From: Paenibacillus mellifer
Lineage (GTDB): Bacteria > Bacillota > Bacilli > Paenibacillales > Paenibacillaceae
Direction: 5' to 3'
Length of the DNA stretch: 64,000 bases
Assembly: GCF_023195895.1 (NCBI RefSeq)
Contig: NZ_JALPRK010000017.1
Coordinates: forward strand, 1 to 64,000
Below, in pieces: positions 1 through 8,623 of the stretch. Position 1 is the first letter of the stretch. Each line of letters opens with the position of its first letter. The notes under the pieces were generated by a model that saw only the letters and a program-made list of their open reading frames with translations, searched no databases and was not told the origin of the DNA. Position numbers and translations under genes: made by a program.

Positions 1-146
1 GTCTTCGCATCTCGGCGGCGGGCGGCGGCATTCGCCAATTTATCAGGCGGGCGGGTAGTCGTCCATGATGCACGTGTCCCCTCAGCATATATTTATTAAG
101 ACCCAGGAACGCAAGATAGAATTCCACGAAGATAGGATGAAGAATC
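1..146 (+). other. Left edge, no confident gene
   Basis: The first bases are GC-rich and open in several short frames that stop at 58, 66 or 99, so they may hold the last few codons of an upstream gene, but no frame is recognisable. The AT-rich stretch at 84-130 is a plausible promoter region for the CgeB-like gene at 147; no convincing -35/-10 pair could be fixed. Confidence 0.3.
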
Positions 147-1250
147 TTGGAGAACGTGAAGGAAAACCGCTACGGCGAGGCTTATCAAGCCGGATACGAA
201 GAAGGGATTCGGTATGGCGGGTGCCAGGCCGTACTCGAACGAATTCCGCCGGTTTCCCGGCCGAAAGTGGATCTGCGGGTGCTCTACGTGCCCCAGGGGT
301 TCGACGCGATCGACGCGGGGGTTCAAGCGGCGCTCACAGAGCTTGCACGCGAGTGCGTCGTCGCCTCTCCGGAAATGATGCTGCAGGAGACGCTGCGCGT
401 TCATCCCGATCTGGTGCTGGTGATGAATTCGCTGCATGTCTTTCCGCCTGACCATGTCTCGCAATTAGCACAGATCAGGAGTATGGGTATACGTACCGCG
501 GTTTGGTTCGTCGATGACCCTTACTTTACCGACGATTCGATCTCGCTGGCTTTAAGCTACGACGTGGTGTTTACGCACGAAATCGAATGCGTGCCGCTCT
601 ATCGGTCCCTCGGAATTCGAAGCGTTCACCATCTTCCGCTGGCTGCCAATCCGCGTCAATTCCGGCCCCTTCCGGCCAAACCGGAATATCGCTATGACGT
701 GTGTTTTATCGGCAATGCTTTTTGGAACCGAGTTGGCTTATTCGACCGCTTAAGTTCGTTCTTGCAGGACAAACGGGTGCTGATCGCCGGGTTTCATTGG
801 GACCGACTGCCCCGTTACGAACTGTTGTCGCGATTTATCCGCCCGGGTTGGATTCCTGTTGAGGAGACGGTTCGTTATTACAACGCCTCCAAAATCGTAC
901 TCAACATCCACCGCCCTACACAAGCGGGCCAAGATAACCGGAACGGGCGGGATACCCCGGGGGGATCGATTAATCCGCGTACCTATGAAATCGCCGGCTG
1001 CGGTGCTTTCCAGATTACGGACATCCGCAGCGATTTGGTCTCTTATTACCAACCGGGTTATGACATCGAGACGTTCCGGGATGAAGTGGAGCTCGAGGCG
1101 AAGATCCGTTATTACCTTGAACACGAGGAGGAACGGCGGCTGATCGGCTGGCGCTCTCTCTGGACGACGACGACCGCCCATACCTATTCGGATCGGGTCA
1201 GTCGTCTGCTGGACGCAATTGCTGAAAGCTGGTTCAAGAACCAACCCTAA
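147..1250 (+). CDS. CgeB-family glycosyltransferase-like protein, copy 1
   Basis: The protein has 367 residues from a TTG start. A stop in the same frame at 138 rules out any earlier start, and AGGATGA just upstream is the only ribosome-site candidate. Residues 8-25 carry a Gly/Tyr-spaced segment with GYEEGIRYG. The remainder has the CgeB layout (DUF3880-like half, then a glycosyltransferase-1-like half): AVWFVDDPYF, CFIGNAFWNRV and, near the end, NPRTYEIAGCGAFQ. CgeB of B. subtilis is a mother-cell protein that matures the outermost spore-coat glycan; sugar donor and acceptor here are unknown. The next gene, 13 bp on, is a diverged copy. Family assignment is good, activity is inferred. Confidence 0.8.
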   Translation: MENVKENRYGEAYQAGYEEGIRYGGCQAVLERIPPVSRPKVDLRVLYVPQGFDAIDAGVQAALTELARECVVASPEMMLQETLRVHPDLVLVMNSLHVFPPDHVSQLAQIRSMGIRTAVWFVDDPYFTDDSISLALSYDVVFTHEIECVPLYRSLGIRSVHHLPLAANPRQFRPLPAKPEYRYDVCFIGNAFWNRVGLFDRLSSFLQDKRVLIAGFHWDRLPRYELLSRFIRPGWIPVEETVRYYNASKIVLNIHRPTQAGQDNRNGRDTPGGSINPRTYEIAGCGAFQITDIRSDLVSYYQPGYDIETFRDEVELEAKIRYYLEHEEERRLIGWRSLWTTTTAHTYSDRVSRLLDAIAESWFKNQP

Positions 1251-1263
1251 AAGGAGTGACATT

Positions 1264-2388
1264 ATGTTTATTGAGGAAGCGGCTGGACAGATGACTTCAA
1301 TCGTATTGGACCCAGCTGAGAGCGGAAGAAAGAACGGGCTCCGCGACGGATACGCCGAGGGGTACCTAAGAGGGAGAGCCAGCTATATTGTGAGTCAACC
1401 GCGGCCGGCTTTTCCGGTCCGCAAAGTGAAAGTGTTATACGTCAGCTCGGGGAAAGGGTTTCCGTATTCTCCGCTCGACGAGGCGGTATCTTCCACGCTT
1501 CGCACGTTAACAACAGAGTTGATCGCCGCTGTGCCGGGCGACCCGATTTCGGATTTGGCAGCGCAGCATAAACCGGATCTGCTGCTCGCTCTCGACGGGC
1601 TGGAGCTCCCTGTGGAGCAATTGAACGCCGTGCGGGCGATGGGGATTCCGACCGCCGTTTGGTTTACGGATGATCCTTATTACACGGACCTGACGATTCC
1701 GTTGAGCGCTCACTACGACTATGTATTTACGCTCGAACGAAACTGCGTCGAACCCTATCGCGCTGCCGGCTGCAGCCAGGTTCATTATCTGCCGTTTGCA
1801 GCGTTTCCCGAACACTACCGGCCAACCTTAATTCCTTCCCCGCACCGTCGTAATTTAAGTTTTATTGGCTCGGCTTACTGGAATCGGGTGATCTATCTTC
1901 AACCCGTCCTTCCTGCGCTCATGGAGCAAGGCTTATTGATTAACGGCATCTGGTGGGATCGCCTGCCCGAGTTCCCGGCTTATGCGGACCGCATCGAGCT
2001 GGGCAAGTGGATGGGGCCGGTAGAGACCTCCGAAGTATACAGCGGGTCCAAAATCGTCTTGAACCTGCATCGTTCCCCGTCCGAGGAGTATGTCAATAAC
2101 AACAAGGCAGGTATTCCGGCGGCATCGCCGAATCCGCGGACATTTGAAATCTCGGCCTGCGCCACGCTCCAATTGGTTGATGCGCGCGACGATTTAACTT
2201 CGTTTTACCGTCCGGGTGTGGAGATCGAAACCTTCTCCTCGCCGGAGGAATTGGTCGACAAAGTGCGTTATTACCTGACCCACGAGGAAGAACGGCGGGA
2301 AATCGCTCTGCGCGCACTGGATCGAACCTTGCGGGATCACACCTACGCCAATCGGTTGGATCAACTGATGTCTGTGATTTTCGGGTGA
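1264..2388 (+). CDS. CgeB-family glycosyltransferase-like protein, copy 2
   Basis: The ATG at 1264 is chosen because AAAGGAGTGA lies directly before it; a longer frame reaches back to 1219 inside copy 1 without a ribosome site. The 374-residue protein repeats the architecture of copy 1: an amino-terminal GYAEGYLRG segment, AVWFTDDPYYTD in the centre, FIGSAYWNRV, and NPRTFEISACATLQ near the end, followed by a helical tail with HEEERRE. The two are clearly paralogous but well diverged. It probably acts with copy 1 on the same spore-surface glycan. Substrate unknown. Confidence 0.8.
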   Translation: MFIEEAAGQMTSIVLDPAESGRKNGLRDGYAEGYLRGRASYIVSQPRPAFPVRKVKVLYVSSGKGFPYSPLDEAVSSTLRTLTTELIAAVPGDPISDLAAQHKPDLLLALDGLELPVEQLNAVRAMGIPTAVWFTDDPYYTDLTIPLSAHYDYVFTLERNCVEPYRAAGCSQVHYLPFAAFPEHYRPTLIPSPHRRNLSFIGSAYWNRVIYLQPVLPALMEQGLLINGIWWDRLPEFPAYADRIELGKWMGPVETSEVYSGSKIVLNLHRSPSEEYVNNNKAGIPAASPNPRTFEISACATLQLVDARDDLTSFYRPGVEIETFSSPEELVDKVRYYLTHEEERREIALRALDRTLRDHTYANRLDQLMSVIFG

Positions 2389-2452
2389 TTCCTGCAGCTG
2401 ATACCCGTGTTCCGGAACGCTCGGAAATCGCGCAAGGAAAGGAGGGGCAATC

Positions 2453-3964
2453 GTGCCGGAGAAGAAGAAGCTGCTGCTGTTTTCGCATGTGTGCAATTCC
2501 AGAAACGTAACCGGTGCCGAGAAATTGTTGTTGTTCAATGCGAGGAAGCTATCGGCTTATTACGACTGTACGATTGTAGTTCCCCGGCAGGGCAGTTTGT
2601 CCGTTTTGGCCAAACGTTACGGCATTCGGACCCTCTTGTGCGAAAACGGGCTGCTTTACAGCATGTGTGCCCCGCACGGCAACCTGGCCGGGGAGTTCCA
2701 CTCAATTGCCTGGAGCGAACAGGTGCGGCGAACGGTCGAGCTGCTGAATAAGGAGCGGCCGGATGCCGTGCTTGTGAATACCAGCGTCAACGTTTCGTCG
2801 GCGATCGCCGCCAAACAGCTGGGCATTCCCGTTGTTTGGCAGATCACGGAAGTCATTGCATCAAACGAATTCACCGCGGAGGCAGTGAATTTGATCGACA
2901 GATACAGCGATCTGATCATCGGGATCTCCGATTCTGTGCTGCTCCCCTTCTTGGGAACGCAAGCGGCTGACAAAACGGCGCTGCTATACCCTTCGTGGAA
3001 TCCCGAGGATATTCACCCCGACATCTGGCCGGCACAGCGCTGGCACAAGAGAGCCGCGTGGAAAGTCAAATCGACGGAAGTTCTAGTGGGTTATATCTCT
3101 TCTTACTTGATTCCGGAGAAAGGGGCCGATCATTTCATCGCCGCGGCGTTAAGTGTGGCAGGCCAATATCCGGAGGTCAAGTTCGTCATCATTGGCGCGG
3201 AGATTCAGTCGGAGTATTACCGGGACTTAAAACGGGCGGTCCAGGGGTCGGCGTATCCGCATCGATTTAGATTCGTGAGCTTTGAAGACCATGTGGAATC
3301 CGCCTTTAACGCGATGGATATCGTCGTCGTCCCGGGAATTCTGCCAGAAGGGTTCGGGTTAACCGCGCTGGAGGCGATGGTCTTCGGCAAACCGGTTGTC
3401 GCTTATGCTTCGGGCGGTTTACGCGAGATTCTGGAGGCGGTGGGCAGCGGGGCTTACCTGGTACCGACACGGGACAGCGTCAGCCTCGCGGATAAATGCG
3501 CGGAGATGCTGTCTTCCATGGAATTGACTCGTAGTGTGGGAGAGAGAAATCGGGCTCAAGTGGAAGCGGTATTCGGCCCGGCAGCCTATGATTCGCGGCT
3601 TCTAGGGTTGGTTCAGCGCATCCAAGGGCTTTCGGGTGTTGTGGTTCCCCTGCCCGAACCGGCGGAGCCGTCCCCGGACGCAGTGGATTTCCATTTTCCG
3701 GACTCAGAGGTGTTGCCGCTCGAACCCGAACCAACTGCAACTTCGGTATCTGTCAAGAGAGCCGGACGCCGGAGAAGGATGAAGCTGAAGCGAGCCAAAC
3801 GATTGCGTAGGAGAAGATCCGGTGTAGGAAGAAGCTTGTCCGCTCGGCGCGGCGGGAAAGGGCGCGTTCGCAAATTGGTCCGTCACCGCCGCAAGTCTGG
3901 CCGGAGAACAGCAAGAGCCCGTACGAAACGCGTGCGCGGGCGCCATAAGTTGGCAAGGAGATGA
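2453..3964 (+). CDS. Family-4 glycosyltransferase with Arg/Lys-rich tail
   Basis: GTG start at 2453 behind GGAAAGGAGGGG. Residues 1-400 form a GT-B (GT4) enzyme: an amino half with SHVCNSRNVTGAEK, a linker, then GYISSYLIPEKGADHF and the donor-binding signature PEGFGLTALEAMVFGKPVVA with the conserved second Glu. After an acidic Pro/Glu linker (about 405-430) the protein ends in a tail of about 69 residues, of which 37 are Arg or Lys (short runs such as RRRR and RHRR). The tail is not part of any GT4 enzyme and resembles basic spore-coat or nucleic-acid/polyanion-binding segments; it may hold the enzyme to an anionic spore surface. Five bases separate it from the epimerase gene, so it is in the same operon. 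Confidence 0.8.
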   Translation: MPEKKKLLLFSHVCNSRNVTGAEKLLLFNARKLSAYYDCTIVVPRQGSLSVLAKRYGIRTLLCENGLLYSMCAPHGNLAGEFHSIAWSEQVRRTVELLNKERPDAVLVNTSVNVSSAIAAKQLGIPVVWQITEVIASNEFTAEAVNLIDRYSDLIIGISDSVLLPFLGTQAADKTALLYPSWNPEDIHPDIWPAQRWHKRAAWKVKSTEVLVGYISSYLIPEKGADHFIAAALSVAGQYPEVKFVIIGAEIQSEYYRDLKRAVQGSAYPHRFRFVSFEDHVESAFNAMDIVVVPGILPEGFGLTALEAMVFGKPVVAYASGGLREILEAVGSGAYLVPTRDSVSLADKCAEMLSSMELTRSVGERNRAQVEAVFGPAAYDSRLLGLVQRIQGLSGVVVPLPEPAEPSPDAVDFHFPDSEVLPLEPEPTATSVSVKRAGRRRRMKLKRAKRLRRRRSGVGRSLSARRGGKGRVRKLVRHRRKSGRRTARARTKRVRGRHKLARR

Positions 3965-3968
3965 GACC

Positions 3969-5060
3969 GTGAAGATCATGACCATATTGGGAACCCGGCC
4001 GGAGATCATCCGGCTTAGCCGGATCATCCCGCTGCTGGACCGGTGGGCCGACAACCATGTGCTGGTGCACACGGGGCAGAATTTTACGGCCAGTCTCAGT
4101 GATGTGTTTTTCCAAGAGCTTGGATTGAGACAACCGGACTATATCTTTCAAGATCATCAAACGACGCTGGGCAGCCAGCTGTCGGCCATGTTTGCCCAGC
4201 TGGAGCGAATATTGGATATCGAACGCCCGGATCGCGTACTGCTGCTGGGAGATACGAACAGCGCACTATGCGCTGTGCTGGCCGAGCGGCTGGGGTACCC
4301 GGCGATCCATATGGAAGCGGGTAACCGCTGCTTTGACCTGGAGGTTCCCGAGGAGAAGAATCGGAAAGCCATCGATGCGGTGTCGACCATCAATATGCCC
4401 TATACCCCGCAGAGCAAAGCTCATCTGCTCGCTGAGGGCGTTCCAAGTAACCGCATCGTACTGACCGGTAATCCGATTTATGAGGTGATGAAGTATTACG
4501 AGCCGCAGATTGAAGCGAGCGATATCTTGCAGCGATTGGGTCTACAAGATAGAGAGTATTATCTCGTAACAGCCCATCGCGCCGAGAACGTCGATCGGCC
4601 GGCTTCCCTGCACGCGATTATGGAGGGATTGAACCAGGTAGCGGCCGCCTCCTCCAAGCGGTTGATTTGCAGCATTCATCCCCGCACGAGATCGCGGATT
4701 GAACGTGATCTGAAGCTGGGAATGCATCCATTGGTCGAGTTTTATGAGCCGTTTGGATTTTTCGATTTCGTGAAGCTGGAGAAACATGCGTTATGCGCGT
4801 TGACGGACAGCGGTACGGTTCAAGAGGAATGCTGCATCATGCAGGTGCCTACGGTAACGATTCGCCGAACCACGGAGCGGCCGGAAACGGTGGATTGTGG
4901 CAGTAACGTCGTTTCTGGCGTGGACGCCCGCAGAATCGCTGAAGCGGCGGAGATGATGGCGGGGATGGAGCGTTCTTGGCCTTGTCCCGAAGGCTATCTG
5001 GAGGAGAAGGTTTCGCAAAAAGTGGTCAAATTCGTGCTTGGAGGGAAATTGAATGTTTAA
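3969..5060 (+). CDS. wecB: UDP-N-acetylglucosamine 2-epimerase (non-hydrolysing)
   Basis: This 363-residue protein (GTG start at 3969, GGAGATGAGACC before it) interconverts the C2 configuration of UDP-HexNAc; in WecB the products are UDP-GlcNAc and UDP-ManNAc, in FnlC/CapG relatives the substrate is a 6-deoxy sugar. It has the family signatures GTRPEIIRLS at the start, LLGDTNSALCA, HMEAGNRCFD with PEEKNRKAID, and VTAHRAENVD with the catalytic-region His/Glu. Its length is typical. It overlaps the next gene by 8 bp. Next to a 4,6-dehydratase and a reductase, an FnlC/CapG-like role in L-FucNAc-type sugar synthesis is as likely as plain WecB activity. Confidence 0.85.
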   Translation: MKIMTILGTRPEIIRLSRIIPLLDRWADNHVLVHTGQNFTASLSDVFFQELGLRQPDYIFQDHQTTLGSQLSAMFAQLERILDIERPDRVLLLGDTNSALCAVLAERLGYPAIHMEAGNRCFDLEVPEEKNRKAIDAVSTINMPYTPQSKAHLLAEGVPSNRIVLTGNPIYEVMKYYEPQIEASDILQRLGLQDREYYLVTAHRAENVDRPASLHAIMEGLNQVAAASSKRLICSIHPRTRSRIERDLKLGMHPLVEFYEPFGFFDFVKLEKHALCALTDSGTVQEECCIMQVPTVTIRRTTERPETVDCGSNVVSGVDARRIAEAAEMMAGMERSWPCPEGYLEEKVSQKVVKFVLGGKLNV

Positions 5061-6039
5061 AGATCAAGTGATTCTGGTCACCGGGGGGACGGGTTCCTGG
5101 GGATATGAGCTGATCCGTCAGCTCCTCCCTCAGGCGCCGAAGGAGATCATTGTGTATTCCCGGGGAGAAGCGGCCCAGGTCGCCATGAGCCGAGCTTTTG
5201 GCGACGAGCGTCTTACGTTTCGAATTGGGGATATCCGTGACAAGGAAGCGCTGACGGCGGCTTGCCGGAACGTGGACATCGTTTATCATCTGGCTGCTTT
5301 GAAGCATGTGCCTATTTGCGAGGAGCAACCGGGCGAAGCGCTGAAAACGAATGTAGTCGGCACGCAAAACGTCATCGAAGCCGCCATTGAGAACAAAGTC
5401 AAGAAAGTCCTCTATATCTCTACCGATAAAGCCTCCAATCCGTCTAACTTCTACGGGATGACCAAAGCCATCGGCGAAAAGCTGGTCGTATATGCCAATC
5501 TTCTCCAGGAAGAAACCCGGTTTGTGTGCATTCGGGGCGGTAATGTACTGGGCACGAACGGCAGTGTGATCCATCTGTTCAAGCAGCAAATCCGTGAGAA
5601 GAAAGAGGTCCGAATCACCGATATGGAAATGACCCGGTTCTTCCTGACGATGCCGGAAGCGATCCAGCTTCTGTTTAAAGCATCTCGGGAAAGCGTGGGG
5701 GGCGAAATCTTCGTCATGCTGATGCCGACCTGCAGGATCGTGGAGCTGGCGAAGGTGCTGATCGAAGATTCCGGCGTATCGGACGTATCGATTACGGAGT
5801 CAGGGATTCGGCCCGGGGAACGCATTCACGAGCTGCTGCTTAGCGAATACGAAAGCCGTTCGACCGTTGTTTATGACAAGGAGTACCTGGTCATCTTGCC
5901 TGCGCTGGAAATCGCGGGTTTGAAGGAGCGGTACGGACACTTGCCGCTCGTCTCCTTCGGCGAGTTGAGCTCGGAGCATGAGTTGATGAGCATGGAAGAG
6001 ATCCACAGCATGCTGGATAAAGGAGGATTTCTTTCATGA
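5053..6039 (+). CDS. UDP-GlcNAc 4,6-dehydratase family protein (copy 1)
   Basis: The 328-residue extended short-chain dehydrogenase overlaps the epimerase gene by 8 bp. It has the NAD(P)-binding GGTGSWG loop at residues 11-17, STDKASNP carrying the Thr-Asp-Lys dehydratase triad, and the FYGMTK segment giving the YxxxK pair. Relatives (PseB, FlaA1, CapE/FnlA) convert UDP-GlcNAc to a 4-keto-6-deoxy sugar. Tyr is kept where CapE has Met, which points to the PseB/FlaA1 side of the family. A second copy of equal length lies at 11475. With the 2-epimerase upstream and the reductase downstream it probably feeds a 6-deoxy amino sugar into the glycan. Confidence 0.8.
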   Translation: MFKDQVILVTGGTGSWGYELIRQLLPQAPKEIIVYSRGEAAQVAMSRAFGDERLTFRIGDIRDKEALTAACRNVDIVYHLAALKHVPICEEQPGEALKTNVVGTQNVIEAAIENKVKKVLYISTDKASNPSNFYGMTKAIGEKLVVYANLLQEETRFVCIRGGNVLGTNGSVIHLFKQQIREKKEVRITDMEMTRFFLTMPEAIQLLFKASRESVGGEIFVMLMPTCRIVELAKVLIEDSGVSDVSITESGIRPGERIHELLLSEYESRSTVVYDKEYLVILPALEIAGLKERYGHLPLVSFGELSSEHELMSMEEIHSMLDKGGFLS

Positions 6040-6866
6040 AAATGCTGATCCTCGGGGGCCACGGTATGGCGGGTCATGTCCTGGTACGGCATTTCCGAGA
6101 GCAGGGGGGACATCAGGTGTTTTATACCTCTCGCGATCCCGGGGACCCGGACTCGCTGATCTTGGATGCCGGTGATATCGTTGCTGTTGATCAGGCGGTT
6201 CAACTGGTTCGTCCCGAAGTCATTATTAATGCGGTTGGGGTGCTGAACCAGTTTGCCGATCAAGACAAAATCATGGCCTACCATATCAATGGCTTTCTCC
6301 CCCATCGATTGCGGCATTTGGCGGATAGAACAGGCGCGCGCTTGATTCACATCAGTACGGACTGCGTCTTTCGCGGCGACCGCGGCGCATATCGGGAGGA
6401 TGATCAACCGGATGGCGTAACGACGTATGCCCTGACCAAAGCGCTCGGAGAGGTGCGAGACGAAGGTCACCTGACGATCAGAACCTCGATTATTGGACCG
6501 GAAATCCGCCGTCAGGGCATCGGATTATTCCAGTGGTTTATGAGCCAGGAGGGCAAGGTATCCGGTTATCGCCGGGTTAAATGGAACGGCGTGACCACGG
6601 TGCAGTTGGCCAAGACGATCGAAGGGCTGCTGGATCGTCCAGTATCCGGTTTGGTTCATTTGGCTCATCCGGAAGTGGTCAGCAAATTTGAGATGCTTCA
6701 TCTATTTCAAGAGATCTGGGGGAAAACCAACATTCAGATCGAACCGGACGATGGTCCCGCCCTCGATCGGACGCTGGTGAACACCCGTCCGGACGCGGCG
6801 GTCCCCCTTCCTTCATTCCAGCAGATGTTGGAGGAAATGGCCGAATGGATGAGACGGCATGGGTGA
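6036..6866 (+). CDS. RmlD/FnlB-like nucleotide-sugar reductase
   Basis: The start overlaps the stop of the dehydratase gene (ATGA). The 276-residue protein is an SDR-type sugar-nucleotide reductase: LGGHGMAGHVL at the amino end (GxxGxxG), NAVGVLNQFAD, HISTDCVFRG with the Ser/Thr, and TYALTKALGE giving YxxxK. dTDP-4-dehydrorhamnose reductase (RmlD) and the CapF/FnlB amino half have this layout and reduce a 4-keto sugar. The CapF cupin domain is absent. It is likely the step after the 4,6-dehydratase; substrate inferred from context only. Confidence 0.75.
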   Translation: MKMLILGGHGMAGHVLVRHFREQGGHQVFYTSRDPGDPDSLILDAGDIVAVDQAVQLVRPEVIINAVGVLNQFADQDKIMAYHINGFLPHRLRHLADRTGARLIHISTDCVFRGDRGAYREDDQPDGVTTYALTKALGEVRDEGHLTIRTSIIGPEIRRQGIGLFQWFMSQEGKVSGYRRVKWNGVTTVQLAKTIEGLLDRPVSGLVHLAHPEVVSKFEMLHLFQEIWGKTNIQIEPDDGPALDRTLVNTRPDAAVPLPSFQQMLEEMAEWMRRHG

Positions 6867-7791
6867 CGGGGCGGGGGTTCTGGTCACGGGGGCCGGCGGG
6901 TTTACCGGCCGCCACGCCAGCCGCCGCCTTGCCGCCAAGGGATATAAGGTCTTTGCCTTAGTGAGAAGTGAAGCCGGACTTCCTGTCATCGAAGGTGTCG
7001 AGTACCTCATTTGCGATTTGACAGACAAAGCGGGAGTCAAACGCATCATAGATCAGACTCAGCCGCAGTTCGTACTGCACCTGGGCGGCAAGAACTCGGT
7101 CCCGGATTCCTGGAGCGAACCGCTTCTTTATATTGAAAGCAACTTGATGACAACCCTGCACCTGCTGGATGCCCTGCAGGCTTTCGGTTTGCGGGATACC
7201 CGCGTTCTTGTCGCCGGCTCACGACTCAAATTCGGACTGGAGAGGCCGCTCCACCCAACGCACCCTTATGGATTAAGCAAATCGCTGCAAGAGGCTGCGG
7301 CGCTGGTCTGGGGGAAGCTGTACCGTCTTGACGTTATGATAGCCGAACCGGGCAACTTAATCGGAGCCGGGCCATCCACGGGCATCTGCTCTCTGCTTGC
7401 CCGGCATATCGTCCGTTTAGAGCGAGGGGAGTCTCCTCCCCCCTTCTTCTTGTCGTCCGGGGAGGCCCGGCGCGATTTCCTCGATGTGCGCGACGCGGTG
7501 GACGCCTACGAAATTTTGCTGCGTAAAGGTGAAGTTGGTGAGGTATATCCGGTTTGTTCGGGGCGGGAGAAGAGCTTGGCTGAACTGGCGGAGGATTTCG
7601 CGAAGCTGACGGAAGTCTCGGATTTGAATATACAGATCGGCTCCCCTTCAGGAGGCGAACTTCTTGTTAGCTCCGAGCCGCTCCTTCCCGAAGCGCTTGG
7701 GGCTCTGGGCTGGCGCGCAAGCCTGGCTTGGGAACAATCTCTGCTGGAGGTACTGGACTATTATCGCAAGGAGGGAAGCGCTTCGTCATGA
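6859..7791 (+). CDS. NAD-dependent sugar epimerase/dehydratase
   Basis: 310 residues, ATG at 6859 overlapping the previous gene by 8 bp. An extended SDR enzyme with VTGAGGFTGRHASRRL (GxxGxxG) near residue 7, GGKNSVPDSW, a Ser in AGSRLKFG and HPYGLSKSLQEAA giving YxxxK. The carboxy part has RRDFLDVRDAVDAYE, as in GDP-mannose 4,6-dehydratase and related UDP-sugar epimerases. It modifies a nucleotide sugar for the cluster; whether it is a dehydratase, reductase or 4-epimerase cannot be read from sequence alone. It overlaps the next gene by 4 bp (ATGA). Confidence 0.75.
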   Translation: MGDGAGVLVTGAGGFTGRHASRRLAAKGYKVFALVRSEAGLPVIEGVEYLICDLTDKAGVKRIIDQTQPQFVLHLGGKNSVPDSWSEPLLYIESNLMTTLHLLDALQAFGLRDTRVLVAGSRLKFGLERPLHPTHPYGLSKSLQEAAALVWGKLYRLDVMIAEPGNLIGAGPSTGICSLLARHIVRLERGESPPPFFLSSGEARRDFLDVRDAVDAYEILLRKGEVGEVYPVCSGREKSLAELAEDFAKLTEVSDLNIQIGSPSGGELLVSSEPLLPEALGALGWRASLAWEQSLLEVLDYYRKEGSASS

Positions 7792-8498
7792 ATCCACGTG
7801 TAAGCATTATTATTCCGTTCTACAACTGTCCGTATATTGAGCAGGCGGTGCAAAGCGCGCTGAATCAAACGTATCCGCATACGGAGATTATCGTCGTCGA
7901 TGACGGTTCGACCCTTCACGCCGAGCGGCTCGCTCCGTATCGCGGACATATTTATTATCTGGGCAAAGCCAATGGAGGGACCGCCTCCGCCCTTAACCAC
8001 GGAATCCGTCATGCCTCCGGAGAGTATATCGCTTGGCTTAGCTCGGACGATATGTTCTCAATGGAGAAGGTTGCGGTTCAATTGAATTTCATGCGGGAGC
8101 AAGGCGCGGAGATTTCCCATACCAACTTCCATTATATCGACGAATATGGACGAATCACCCAATACAATGCAGGCATGCAGCCTTTGGGGATGCGGGAGCT
8201 GGCGAACACGTTGTACAGCGGTAATCCGGTTAACGGCTGTACCGTAATGATTCGTCGCAGTTTGATTGAACGCGTGGGTCTGTTTGATGAGGCCCTGCCG
8301 TACACCCACGATTACGATTTGTGGCATCGGGTGCTGCTGTCCCGAGCCGCCTTTCCTTATTTAAACGTGCCGTTAGTGTCTTACCGTCGCCATTCGGGGA
8401 TGGGAACGTTGCGCCATCAGGCGGCGATCACGGCGGAGATTGCTTTCCTTCAGAACCGCTATCGTGATGCACTGACTCATCTCATCGCTACTTCTTAA
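7788..8498 (+). CDS. Family-2 glycosyltransferase
   Basis: ATG at 7788 is chosen over a longer frame from 7728 because AAGGAGGGAAG precedes it and the GT-A fold begins at once (RVSIIIPFYNC). The 236-residue enzyme has the GT2 hallmarks: SALNQTYPHTEIIVVDDGS (nucleotide-binding Asp pair), the ASGEYIAWLSSDD DxD-like motif near residue 80, then the DYDLWHRV acceptor-side motif and YRRHSGMGT. No membrane segment. It transfers a sugar from a nucleotide donor to the glycan. It is the last gene of the tightly overlapping run that starts at 2453. Confidence 0.85.
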   Translation: MNPRVSIIIPFYNCPYIEQAVQSALNQTYPHTEIIVVDDGSTLHAERLAPYRGHIYYLGKANGGTASALNHGIRHASGEYIAWLSSDDMFSMEKVAVQLNFMREQGAEISHTNFHYIDEYGRITQYNAGMQPLGMRELANTLYSGNPVNGCTVMIRRSLIERVGLFDEALPYTHDYDLWHRVLLSRAAFPYLNVPLVSYRRHSGMGTLRHQAAITAEIAFLQNRYRDALTHLIATS

Positions 8499-8563
8499 GC
8501 CATTGAAGTGGACTTTGATCGGAAGAGAGACAAAATAAGCGGTTATCTTGATCAAGTTGTCTA

Positions 8564-8592
8564 TACCAAAACGGTACTCTGATCATAACCTG
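8564..8592 (+). promoter_or_regulatory. Candidate sigma-K promoter
   Basis: TACC at 8564-8567, a 16-bp spacer, then CATAACCTG at 8584. This fits the sigma-K consensus (HMMC, 15-16 bp, CATANNNTA) with one mismatch. It lies about 35 bp before the 135-residue gene and has the same spacer length as the candidate before gerE. No transcript data. Confidence 0.45.
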
Positions 8593-8623
8593 AACTAGAT
8601 TAAAAGAAGGTGGTGATTAAGAG

